The notes under the pieces are model-generated. The model was given only the letters and a program-made list of their open reading frames with translations, made no database searches and was not told the DNA's origin. A stretch of 64,000 nt of DNA from Rhizophagus irregularis. Lineage: Eukaryota > Glomeromycota > Glomeromycetes > Glomerales > Glomeraceae. Made by a program: the position numbers and the translations under genes. Below are positions 32,558-42,556 of the stretch, in pieces. How positions within the stretch are numbered: the stretch's first letter is position 1; every line of letters starts with the position of its first letter. The DNA lies in assembly GCF_026210795.1 (NCBI RefSeq), contig NC_089458.1, positions 2,496,001-2,560,000 on the forward strand. Reading direction: 5' to 3'.

Positions 32558-34290
32558 TTACGTATTATATCTATCTAGCAAGTTAGAGTATTTGAGCTGT
32601 TCCTCCTCGAAAAGTTTTCTCTTCTTTTTTGTGTCCTCCCGACTTGCCATACCGAAGTCAATCAGATAGACGTCACCGTCATCGTTAATTAAGATATTTT
32701 CCTCCCGAATATCATTATGGAGGATACCATGCTTGTGGATTGCTTCTAATCCCTTAATAGCCCTTGACTTTTGCTGTTCCGTTATTTTTTGGTCGCTCAA
32801 CATAGTGCCAACAATGGTTAAGCCGATAACGAAGCTCATGCCTCCTCCATAATATCCATAACAGACCAGCTTTGGGATATACTTGCCTTGAATATCAGCT
32901 AGATCTTTATACATATCTACTTCTTTCTGCATTTCTTCCAGAACATACGATGGAGCCTTCGATAGGTCTACACTCTTCAAAGCAATCATTTCACCACGAA
33001 ATTCGCATAGGAGCGTTTTTCCACTTCGTCCTTCACCTAGTATGCTCTTAAACTTGAAGTCTGCAAAGCTAAACTTTTCCTGGTCTACATTGGAAGCGCC
33101 AAAGGCGGATGACGATTGTTGATTCGCAGAGGTGCTGGAAGCCTGATTAGTTAATGAAGAGCTGGATGATGATTTTGAGTTTGATCGAAGAGTACGTGAA
33201 TTATTATCCCCTTGAGCCGGCACTAGTACTTGAGGTTTAGGAGAGTTGGGATTCTCTTTCGCCTGTCGAGTTAGATAAGCATATGCCTTGAGAACTGGTG
33301 GAGATTCGGATTGTAGTGGAAGGGTTTTTGAGATCCAGAGCTTCGTGTGTTCTCGGCATAGAAACCAGTGATTATCATAGGTGGTAAGAATACCGTATCT
33401 AAGTTCGTTTCCTCCCATATAATTATAGATTTGTTGAATTACATCCTTGCCCTTACTCGTATTATAAAACTCGGGAAATGTCTGTTCACCCATGTCTTCT
33501 AAAACATGCTTTCTTTTTGCCTCAATCACCAAGATCAACGAACCCACGAGATGACAGGTGAAGTCCGGTATGCCAGGAGAAGTAGGTGGACGTTTTGAAA
33601 AATTATAATCTGATCCCATAAGCTTATTTAACATCAAACAAATGTTGATAGATATAGCAACGCGAACATCCTCTTCATTGACTATCTCTATATCTTGGTT
33701 AAATTGTGGCCTCTCGAATATCGGTTGTTGGTCGAAGCGGAATTGATTCACTTTATCGAAAAAGTCGCCCCATAGTTGTACACTTGTCGGCGGGTCACCA
33801 TTAACCTTTGTAGTGGTCTTCGATTTAGTACAGTCCGGAGAATATGTTATGGGTGGTGGAATACACGATAACGCCTCTTCCAAGCTGAGAACTGGAAACG
33901 AATGAGTTAAAATTATGCGAGGGTAAATGACGAAAAATTAGCCATTAAGGCGCTTTGCATAGACTATTCCAGACACTTACGTGGCAATTTTACAATAACA
34001 TGGATATGTTCTTCGGGAGGTGAGTCTGGGAAATATTTCGAAATCTTTCTTATTGCCAACAGCTCGTCACTGTCCTGGAGTATTAGATTTCTTAATTGAT
34101 CGTCCTGATCGCCAGGGATCGACACCTTCCATAGCTTAAGCTTGTCTGCAGGAAAATTATCGAACTCTGGTGCCTTTTTCGCCTTAATAGCGTCCTTGAG
34201 GTCACCAACAAGACTACTCCCTTCTATATGGACAGGGAAGGCGTTCGCGGTTGTATTTCCTTTGACGAGACATAGTAAAGTGATAGGCAT
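32558..34290 (-). CDS. Crinkler-type protein: header, REase-like domain, protein kinase
   Basis: Two exons, 34290-33981 and 33891-32558, join in phase to 547 residues and look whole. Exon 1 is a Crinkler ubiquitin-like header (MPITLLCLVKGNTTANAF ... DDQLRNLILQDSDELLAI). Exon 2 begins with a PD-(D/E)XK-like region (PGIPDFTCH, then LILVIEAKRKH), then a Ser-rich linker and a small protein kinase: LGEGRSGKT glycine loop, IALKSV lysine, LHNDIREENIL catalytic loop and YLIDFGMAS. Families that fuse this header to REase and kinase domains are known as Crinkler/CR effectors in oomycetes and fungi, acting in host nuclei or against rival elements. Here it sits inside a mobile element. Its cellular role is inferred from family only. 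Confidence 0.78.
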
Positions 34291-34788
34291 GTTTTCAGCT
34301 TATATAGTATTTTTTTGCGAAATGTTATTGGCTCAAAGTGTGGTATGTGAGGACAAGAGTTAAAAGAATTTTATTTGCGAAAAAAATTCTGAGGGCTGGT
34401 ATATGTGAGAAATTCAACTGTTTCACAAGCCTGCCGTATGATCGGCCACATTGCATCATAGGTGCAACAATCGCCTAATCACTGCGCCTCCCTAACCGTG
34501 AAGACTCTTCTCACTTATCACCTGATATAGTGCTACGCTTTTTTATATAGGCTAGATTGGTTAGATTTATAGTCCGATATTACATAGTGATCGGGTTCGC
34601 ACCCCATATCATTACACGTGACCCGTTTCTCATAACGTTCGATAAAAATACTTTATTTATGAAATAAAAACGTTGCCGGAAGCCGGCTTACAATACATAA
34701 AAATTGCGACTATAGCGCTACATGACACTAAAATTATGGAGAATATACGGTGACATGGAAGTGACCCGCTCGAGGTTGAAATTGATCA

Positions 34789-35076
34789 TTAAAAAAAAAA
34801 AGAAATATAGGCTTGAGAGTTCATTGGTCTTTCGCTAACTGTTCCGGGATGGATCTGACGAATTCTTAGAGAAAGATTAGAAAATTGTACCCCCAACAGG
34901 CCTAACTGGTTTAACCGGTTACGAATTGCAATTTCAAGTCCGCCAACCGTTCGACCTGTGTTGATTGTAATTTCTTGAGCTACTTGGTTGCTTGGAAGAT
35001 CGAAGAGGTTCCCTATGGGAACGATAAGACAATTGAGAGTGATATCAATACCATCCCTATCATTGTTATCGGTCAT
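34789..35076 (-). CDS. Stand-alone Crinkler-header-like frame
   Basis: A 95-codon frame starting MTDNNDRDGIDITLNCLIVP with the strand-helix pattern of a Crinkler header (TINTGRTVGGLEIAIRNRL). It has no attached effector domain and is best read as an orphan remnant. It lies 500 bases upstream of the intact Crinkler-type gene on the same strand. The stretch 34291-34788 between them holds no gene; it includes a GCCGG-AAG-CCGGC hairpin near 34675. The region 35077-35613 also has no supported gene. Confidence 0.4.
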   Translation of the reverse strand: MTDNNDRDGIDITLNCLIVPIGNLFDLPSNQVAQEITINTGRTVGGLEIAIRNRLNQLGLLGVQFSNLSLRIRQIHPGTVSERPMNSQAYISFFF

Positions 35077-35671
35077 TGTGTAGCGAATTTCCTAAATTTA
35101 AGAGCCCATAGTGAGTATTTTTTATGTCGCACTTCGCTCCCATACATAACTTCTATCACATACGCACCTTAAATTTTTTTGCGGAAAGTTGGCTGAACTT
35201 CCACATACTCCTACATGCTTTATATCTTGCTGGGAAAAAGAGCGCCAAGCCGAAGTTAAGGAGATAAGAATAGTGATTAGCATTGTCGTATGATGCCAAG
35301 AGTTCTATGAAGGCACATGTAAATGGAATCTTCATACCTTTTCACATGGAGATCTACCGGAAGACACAAACTTGGTTTTACGCCTGGCGATCTCGGAATT
35401 GCGTGTCCCTCAGCCTTTCATAACATATGCTTTTATCATCACTATTTACTTTTAGAGTTGGTCCTGTGTTGCATGTAGACCTCCTTTCAAGCGAAGCGCC
35501 TGTGAAGCAGGCCATTTTTCTCATGATTGTTCAGGAAAAAATAAAGAATAAAGGTTAATATGTTTTTTCGATATATATGCAAAAAATATTATGTCGCACA
35601 AGACCTGTCTGGTGATCCACTTATTTTTCTGTCGCACAGGAGTGGCCCAGCAAATTCTTCCGAGCTGAAGA

Positions 35672-36466
35672 TCACCGCTCCGGACTAGCTAGATTGGTAG
35701 TGTACCACCCCGCCATAGAGGGTCTTGTTAATTCCAGATTAAGAAAAGCAGAAATAAAATTATTATTAGAGAACCCAGATTGGGTCGAAATCTGTACATT
35801 GCTAACCTGTCTAAGACAATCACTAAATGCAGTAATAAAATCAGGCACATTTTCCTTTTCAGCTTGAATAAGCATTTCTACCATTTTATCAGGATCAAGA
35901 TCGTGATCATAATAACATCCAAATCTTTCGATATACCTTTGACTTTCTGATGACAATCCTTTATGGAATATTTCTCTAAGATGATTTTTACAGAGCTTGA
36001 TAACATCATTACATCTCTTTATCTTCGAGTAATAATCCACTATTGAGTCTTCACCTTGAAGCAATAACCCATACCGGAACTTATCTACTTCATCTGCATC
36101 ATCTACCTTAATCTCATTTTTATCAATACCATCCGGCCATATTTCCTCTCGAAGTTCCTCAGCACTATATGGCAATTCTATTAGGCTCAAAATTTGCGGA
36201 AGATAAAAAGCATCAGATTGTGTAAATGTATGGAGTATTGATGTTGGATTTCTTACACCAGGCAGACTATATACAAATCGTTTAAGTATTTTCTCCCCCC
36301 AATGCCTGACTGTCTTTGTCTTCCAATAAATTTTGATTTCGCAAAATAGATCTTCCCAGTCTTGCCACTCTGGTATAAATTCAGGATTCCCTTCATTATC
36401 CCATTCATACCTCGATCCATATTCTTTGATAAATTCATTGTAGCCTTCATCTGCGTCATCTGACAT
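35672..36466 (-). CDS. Second Gag-like protein, 264 residues
   Basis: Intact frame starting MSDDADEGYNEFIKEYGSRY. The first half is Trp-rich and acidic (FIPEWQDWEDLFCEIKIYW). The centre, LLLQGEDSIVDYYSKIKRC, then EIFHKGLSSESQRYIERFG, matches the pattern of the 937-residue Gag (GSDSVRNFYRKIDKY, QFLRGLSPE), the conserved C-part of retrotransposon Gag capsid domains. No zinc knuckle follows. A minor capsid or a modifier of the main Gag is possible. The assignment rests on a short motif and could be wrong. Confidence 0.5.
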   Translation of the reverse strand: MSDDADEGYNEFIKEYGSRYEWDNEGNPEFIPEWQDWEDLFCEIKIYWKTKTVRHWGEKILKRFVYSLPGVRNPTSILHTFTQSDAFYLPQILSLIELPYSAEELREEIWPDGIDKNEIKVDDADEVDKFRYGLLLQGEDSIVDYYSKIKRCNDVIKLCKNHLREIFHKGLSSESQRYIERFGCYYDHDLDPDKMVEMLIQAEKENVPDFITAFSDCLRQVSNVQISTQSGFSNNNFISAFLNLELTRPSMAGWYTTNLASPER

Positions 36467-36505
36467 TTTGCTAATAGAGCAATTATACTTAATAAAAAAT
36501 AGCCA

Positions 36506-36527
36506 TTAGCCATTGAGGCGCTTCGCA
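36506..36527. promoter_or_regulatory. Recurring TTAGCC-TTAA-GGCGCTTCGCA motif
   Basis: Variants of TTAGCCATTAAGGCGCTTCG occur in five non-coding or gene-edge places, all in the same orientation: 10098-10119, 32211-32232, 33938-33959, 36506-36527 and 37305-37326. Three copies lie 35-60 bases upstream of start codons on the minus strand (36466, 37261 and the internal ATG at 33883). A shared regulatory word of the element is the simplest reading. Confidence 0.5.
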
Positions 36528-36841
36528 GGCGCTTCGCAAAGTACTGGTAGCGTGCATAGCTTCTTTTCAGTATATGCGAAAATTATGTTGCACATGGATG
36601 GCTGACCGCTGATCCACTTATTTTTCTGTCGCACAGGAGTGGCCCAGCAAATTCTTCTTTCGAGCGAAATGATCACTATCCCGGGTTGACGATCAGTATT
36701 CCGGACTCGGCCATAGGCACCTTCGGTAAAATTTTCCACATTAAATATATTACTTTACTATTAGCGTGAAATACAATATTGGAAAGCTTTCATCCTGATC
36801 GAAGGGTCTTAACTTTCTTTGGTCGCGCCCTTCTTCGTTGA

Positions 36842-37261
36842 TTATGAGGGACAGCCTTTTTTTTCTCTTACCTCAATTATCTCAACCGAATCGGAATCTT
36901 CGGAAGACTCAGACGAATAGTAGGAATCCTTATGCACATCACCTTTCGGCCCTTTTTTACTAATTAGCGAGGGAACTATTTCATGAATTAAGTCGACCAC
37001 ATCTCCCCTATCTACACATTCGTCCAGATATTTTACATCCCTTTCTAACCTTTTTACCCTCCTTTCTAAAGTGTTATGTTGGGAATGATATTCTTCCAAC
37101 TGTTTCTTTAGCACCCTATTTTCGTCAGAAAGCGTAATATATACCTCCGCATTCTGCTTATCTGTTCCTAATAACTTGGCTATTTTCTCTGTACGCCTGA
37201 TAACTTCCTGCTCGGTGGGCGTACTATCAGATGAATGATTTTGATCGGCTACCATTTTCAT
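36842..37261 (-). CDS. Small coiled-coil protein with acidic tail, 139 residues
   Basis: Intact frame starting MKMVADQNHSSDSTPTEQEV; the second Met may be the true start. The centre is a coiled coil (LKKQLEEYHSQHNTLERRV, KRLERDVKYLDECVD). The end is Ser/Glu/Asp-rich (SSESSEDSDSVEIIEV). The same acidic Ser-rich style occurs in the large Gag tail. It lies downstream of the recombinase-like gene on the same strand. No family recognised. Confidence 0.5.
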   Translation of the reverse strand: MKMVADQNHSSDSTPTEQEVIRRTEKIAKLLGTDKQNAEVYITLSDENRVLKKQLEEYHSQHNTLERRVKRLERDVKYLDECVDRGDVVDLIHEIVPSLISKKGPKGDVHKDSYYSSESSEDSDSVEIIEVREKKGCPS

Positions 37262-37386
37262 GATATATTCTATATGCTAGATCTTAGGAGAGCGAAAAAA
37301 TAAAATTAGCCGTAAAGGCGCTTCGCAATAAATGGCGTAATATATTCTATATGCTAGATCTTGCCTCGAGCGAAAAAATAAAATTA
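37262..37386. repeat. Short tandem duplication between two genes
   Basis: A sequence of about 45 bp with ATATTCTATATGCTAGATCT and GCGAAAAAATAAAATTA occurs at about 37264-37306 and again at about 37340-37385, with the TTAGCC motif between. The second copy covers the last codons of the recombinase-like gene. Confidence 0.6.
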
Positions 37387-38578
37387 ATAATGATATCCCG
37401 ATCCTCTAACCCATATATGTGATTAGTTTTCATCAAAGATCTTGATTGCCTTTGCCTGATCATAAGGTTGTCACTTCTTCTGAAATTGACTATGGTATGT
37501 TTTTGCAGGGGAGCGTAGTTGTCGGGACTGTGGCGAAGTGCTTGACTGCCGATAGTCATAGCCTCTGATAAATTCTTCGCTCCGTGTGCCACAACTGCAA
37601 ATACCGCCCCTAATTTACGCAAAGAACTAGGAAGTAGTGGTTTGCCGGTCTCAGTAAGGAACTCATCTTTTTTCAGAAATATATTAAACCATAACACTCC
37701 GGGCTTTCCAGGATCTCGTAACTGACCAGAAGAAATTGCTTCCTGAATCCACGTAAGCAATTGACTAGCCCGCTCCTCGTTCTTTTCTAGTGATCTAAAT
37801 ACTCGAGGAATGTCTTGTTGTCCCCGGTTTTTTGCATATCCAGTTACACCTCCATTAGAGGCTCCAGAAGAGCGGGATATACGCAAGGTTTTTATTTCAG
37901 CAGGACGGATGTAGAGCATTATCGTTACATCAGCAAGGGCTTGTAAGTTCCTGCCTTTGGATACATCATACATATCCAATCTCTCCTTAACCGATTCTAA
38001 CGAGAATGGTCCAGATAATCGATCCCTTCATCTTCACATTGTTTACTACGCTCCTTTTGGATTTTATTAGCTGAGCGGGTTATGTCTGGAATCAATGTAG
38101 CCGAGATAATTTTTTCTGAGGCTTTGAGGTTTCGCAATTCTCTTCGAAGCCTAGAGATTCGTGATAAACCAGCGCTAGCATTGGAGGCAGATTCAGCTAA
38201 GGCTTTTGCTATAAATTTTACTTCTGCTTCACCAAGATTATCCCGAATGATACGCTGGGCCAAATCTCTAATAGTCTCTTTCGGTAAAATTTGACATGTA
38301 TTCACTGTGTCCGGTTCTGCTTCTTGGGTGATATCGGGAGTATCAGGAACATTGGGTAAGGCTCCTCCTTTTTTCCGACCAGCTGTTAGCTTAGGAATTA
38401 ATGCAAATACCTGTTCTTTGCTAAAGTTATATCCCTTTTGGAGACGTCGTCGTGCCTGATCCCTCTTAACTTTATCCGTCAAAAGGATATCCAATGCCGG
38501 AAGATTACTAAGCTCTTCGATACTCATCTCGGTATTGAGCTCGTTTTCTGTTACATATCTAGTAGCGATGCCAGCCAT
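37347..38578 (-). pseudogene. Tyrosine-recombinase-like protein, broken
   Basis: From MAGIATRYVTENELNTEMS at 38578 a basic helical N-half leads to a C-half with YIRPAEIKTLRIS, GVTGYAKNRGQQDIPRVF, LLPSSLRKLGAVFAVV and ALRHSPDNYAP. This is the order of a tyrosine-recombinase catalytic domain (Arg, Lys-region, R-containing helix, His, Tyr). I recognise it as a very abundant Rhizophagus family. It has about one break. In this element it could resolve concatemers or hairpin ends, alongside the rve integrase. Catalytic residues are assigned by pattern only. Confidence 0.6.
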
Positions 38579-38730
38579 GTTATTATTTGGTAATATGTAG
38601 GATATTTGGTTATACCTAGGTTGTTTGGTATATACTATGCGGAGAAAGTTCAATTGGAAAAAATAAATAATTGTTCTTCGTGTTACTTCGAAAAAACATA
38701 AGATATACTTTAACCAAGAAAATCGATCCA

Positions 38731-41700
38731 CTATCGAGAGGGCTGGCTTTTTATTCGCTCTTTACCAAAGCATACCATTCTCTTGGAGTGCGTGCTTACC
38801 GTTTTTTTTCCATTCCTCATCAGTATGCGCCAGGAGGATGTGATCCCATCTTCCTCGAGAGAACGGCGGATTATTTCTTCTCCTATTAATCTTTCCCGTA
38901 CTTTCATGTCCATATATTCTTTGGGATCTTCTTTGGTCTCTATAGCCCAACCACATATTCGTGAATCAGTTTCCATCCTATCACGGAATGTAATGGAATC
39001 GAGTCGGTCTTTTTCGGTGATGGTCACGAAGGCATCTGGATTCTCACCGAGTTCGACTGCCCTTTTTCTGAGACGCTCATCTCGCTGAGCTCTGGCCAGA
39101 AGTATGGCAGACGATACTTACGTTGATAGGCTTAGAAGAATCGGTTGGGGTCTCTTTAGGAGGCAAATTCACTACTTCATTGATAGGCTCGATAGATTCG
39201 GAAAGCTTGCTAGTCTCAGATGTTCCAGATGTTGAGGCGACTGGAGCACGTGTATTTTCTGCCACATAGTCGAAAAGGGCTTGGGTCAAATCGTCCTGTT
39301 TATCTGCTTTCTTATTTTTACTGATATTAGGTAAAGGCGTATTCTTTCTATCGGCTTGGCGCTCTGGTTGAGGTGGGATTATTTTTGGAGGAATAATTTC
39401 TGGCATATTGAATATGGGTATGTCTGTAGTCTCATTTTCGGGCAAGTCGTCTTGAGGTATATCGGAAAATTCTTCCATATCACCTAGGCCAGATTCACGG
39501 AGCTTAGCTATGATCTTGGAGCGGTCAAGTATATATTGCCATTCTCTTTTCCCACCACCTGTCCGCACTTGTTTGCTTTCAATACCAATTTCAGAAAACT
39601 TTTTTCCAGCAACTTTACTAGTCAATAGTTTTTCACCATTCTCTCCACACCATTCAAGATACTTTTGATATAATGATGTACGACTTTGCGTAGATGTCCC
39701 AGCCTCAGCCCTAGATGTAATATAGTCAATTATAAATCGAATGGGACTAGAAAGCTGATCACGCATTGTATCTACTTTCATTTTTGTAGAAGGAATTTTT
39801 CCTGGACTCCAATTTGATAAATCACGGCTAAGGAGGTATGACATGACTACTCCAGGTGCATCAGGATGGTCTAGAATATCTCCTAGCCGGTCGAAATATG
39901 GTATATTACCTCTACAGCATGCAGAGACATCAAAACAGACTATACGAGAATCACCTATATCTATTTTGAGCGGAGCATCCTGATTGCTTGTAACCATATA
40001 CCCAGCATAATCATTTATTCGTATAGTTTCAAGACCTTTACGCTCTATAGCTACCATTCGTTCTGTTATGAGTGATTTGAGATGCCCGTTAAATCTATGC
40101 CATTCCCCACTAGACATTCCAGTCTCATTCATAACAATAAGCTTTCGAGCTTGAATGGCACTATTAAAACGCCCGAGAATTTTTTCCAAATCTGAAGTTG
40201 CAAAATGGAGGTGTGACCCCAAGACTTTATCACCAATAAAGTCAGTAATAATATTTTTCCCGCACTGTTGTAATGTAGATTTTAGTACCAAGATTGTCCG
40301 GGGCTTCATCTCTGGTTTCTGTACTAAATACGCCCACCAGTTCCAGATATATTCGTCAAGTCTTTCATCCCCACTACAGATTACGTTCTTTACATGCCAG
40401 AGAATCGGATTCATGATTTCTTTATTGATTTCTGACGCTGGCTTAGCCAAAAATCCTATGAAAAGATTAAAGAACTTTGTATCATGAGCTAGAGTGTTTA
40501 GCGAATATGGAAGAAAATTAATATTGCGGTAAAGGATTAGACCTTTGGTAACCGCCTGATCTATTAAATTAATTAACTTCACTCCCTCCCCACCTAGCTC
40601 AATCAAGTTAACTTCATACTTGGCAAGATCTAGTTTTGGTGCCATATCAAAATAAAGACCACCATTCGTATCCTCTATTTTGAGCACCCATAATCTTGAT
40701 GTTGTTTGAATACAGGCGACTGTTGCCTGAATTGCGTCATAAATCTCATTACGAGAAAATTTCCGTCCAGATACACACATATCTATTAGATCGCCCCATA
40801 CGAAACGGTCATTTGGGTTCAGAAATTCTGGGTGGCGGTCTAATTTTATAGGGTTTGGAAGCTTTTTCTCTTTATCTAAAGCTGTTTCGCTAATAGTAAG
40901 TTTTAATGAAGGATTTCTCGTCCCAGGCTGTTTATCTTGATTGGCACGGTAACAGAAAAAGCTATAAGATCTTTTATTTCGTCTGATATATGCATTATCA
41001 CTGGTATGTTCCCGATCACATAATGGGCAGTGTGATGGAGAGATGCGTGATAGTGGAAACTTGTCAGGAAAATTATCGAATGGATATGAGAGATTATACC
41101 CTTCGATGCTAGCTTCTTGAAGTAATGTCTCTACTAGTTCGAATTCAGCATCAGTGGTGACATTATTTATGCTAGGACATCCCTCCATTTCTGCTTTCGG
41201 AATATCTAAAAGAGAACTTTTAACGACTTCTGATTCATCATTAGGCGGGCGAATCATGAAGTCAAAGAGAGTTCCATCTTTTGGATGAACTGGTTTTTTT
41301 ACACGAACATGTTCTCCAGTCTTTTTGTCAAACTTGGAGGATCCAAGCATCCGTAAGGAGAAAGACCTTTTATTTGCGATATTATCAATAATACTATTTC
41401 CTTGTAGAGCTGTCGGAAGTTTCTTACGAACAAGCTCAGTAAAAACTGCAACCCGAGCAATATTTGGAAGTCTCATACCAAAAGTCGAGATATGGAGGGA
41501 CTAAGGTTGCTTGCCGAAACCTAGGGGTTTAGGCAAGATGGCGTTTCGCCGAAAAGCGAAATTCTGCCGAAACTATATTAAAGTTATATTAAAAAACTGG
41601 CGAAACTTTGGAGAAAGGCGAAACTGCTGAAACTTATTATAAATGCCGAAACTGCTGAAACTCTGCCGAAACTATAATAAATCTATAGTAAAATTTTGAC

Positions 41701-42148
41701 AAAACTAATCGTAGGATTTTGAAGAAGTTTAGACAAGCAACCTTAGGAGGGACATTTTTTTTGCATCACTACTGCTGGCAATTGTTAAAGTTTTATAATC
41801 CCACTTCGGGAATATTTCCAAACATGTTTTTCTAAAACCAAGAATAAGTGAATCTAGTATCTCTTTACGTGTTAGCTTAGGCTCAATAGTATCAAGTACT
41901 TCTTGTGGTAAATCGAAATCTATGATAGGCCGGAGTGGTTCATCCCCATCAATGAATTCGTGTAAGGAATGGCCTTCACGTTCGAGAGAGGCTTCTATCT
42001 CATCCTCATTATCTGCACCGAGGAAATGCCTTGGCCTAACACTATCGTCACGAATTTTATATAGGCATTGACCTATATCAGAGGCTTTAAACCCACAATA
42101 GAACGGGGCGGGCGCGTCGAGGAACTCTGAAAGCTCGGATTGGGTCAT
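38731..42148 (-). pseudogene. Primase-helicase (AEP-like plus DUF5906-type), broken
   Basis: The N-terminus MTQSELSEFLDAP lies in the right TIR and matches the start of the polymerase gene. An AEP-primase-like region follows (PLRPIIDFDLPQ with its DxD). Then come a zinc module (CPLCDREH ... FFCY), and an SF3-type helicase domain of the DUF5906 kind (WWAYLVQKPEMKPRTILVLK, GKNIITDFIGDKVLG, RKLIVMNETGMSSGEWHRF, YMVTSNQDAPLKIDIGDSR). The tail is basic and charged. It would prime and unwind DNA for the polymerase at the opposite end. A 244-bp hAT MITE is inserted after the primase region; perhaps one further break exists. Otherwise the reading frame is long and clean. Confidence 0.8.
41502..41745. 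mobile_element. hAT-type MITE inside the primase-helicase
   Basis: TAAGGTTGCTTG at the left end and its exact complement at the right end are flanked by GGAGGGAC at 41494-41501 and 41746-41753. A perfect 8-bp duplication and a TAAGG start are hallmarks of hAT elements. The interior is 244 bp of GCCGAAACTGCTGAAAC-type direct repeats, with no gene. It inserted after the giant element arrived. Confidence 0.88.
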
Positions 42149-42273
42149 AGGTATTATATAACAAATATACAGTTCGAGAGAAAGTATATACTCCGGAGAA
42201 AAAAGTTCAAAATGAAAATTAATTCCGAAATATATAAATCGATACATAATCGAACTATTCATAGTTATCAAAA

Positions 42274-42556
42274 ATGACATTTTATCGATGTCCATATATT
42301 CTCAGGACCGGAGAAGTTTGTAATCGGGGAGTGCTTCCATCCAAAGGGTGCCAAATACATCGGAATTCTCCCCTCATATATACCTTGCATTGAATGTGGT
42401 AAACGAACTTATTCTGGATATGGGTTTTGCGATCTACATGCTAGAAAGCACCGTAAAAAGGAACAGTACCATCGGAAAAAGCAGGCTAAGATAGCTTCAG
42501 CGGAGATATTGGTAGGTAATTTAGAGGTAAACAAAAATAATACAGTTTGTCACTAG
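42274..42556 (+). pseudogene. TIR-borne small zinc-binding protein, right copy
   Basis: Same gene as 6257-6537, reading outward from the ATG at 42274. It shows CPYILRTGEVCNRG near the start and, farther on in coding-like sequence, CIECGKRTYSGYGFCDLHAR and a basic KHRKKEQYHRKKQAK tail, ending at a TAG at 42554-42556. It has about two breaks. The cysteine layout matches the intact protein at 31297-31593. Two gene copies in the repeats would give double dosage; DNA-end or nucleic-acid binding is a guess. Confidence 0.5.

Larger units (their letters stand above)
35614..36657. repeat. Direct repeat bracketing the second Gag-like gene
   Basis: A 47-bp sequence beginning GATCCACTTATTTTTCTGTC is identical at 35614-35660 and 36611-36657, with weaker similarity extending about 40 bases upstream of both. 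The copies are 997 bases apart and enclose the gene 35672-36466. This may be a segmental duplication or the trace of an inserted cassette. Confidence 0.7.
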
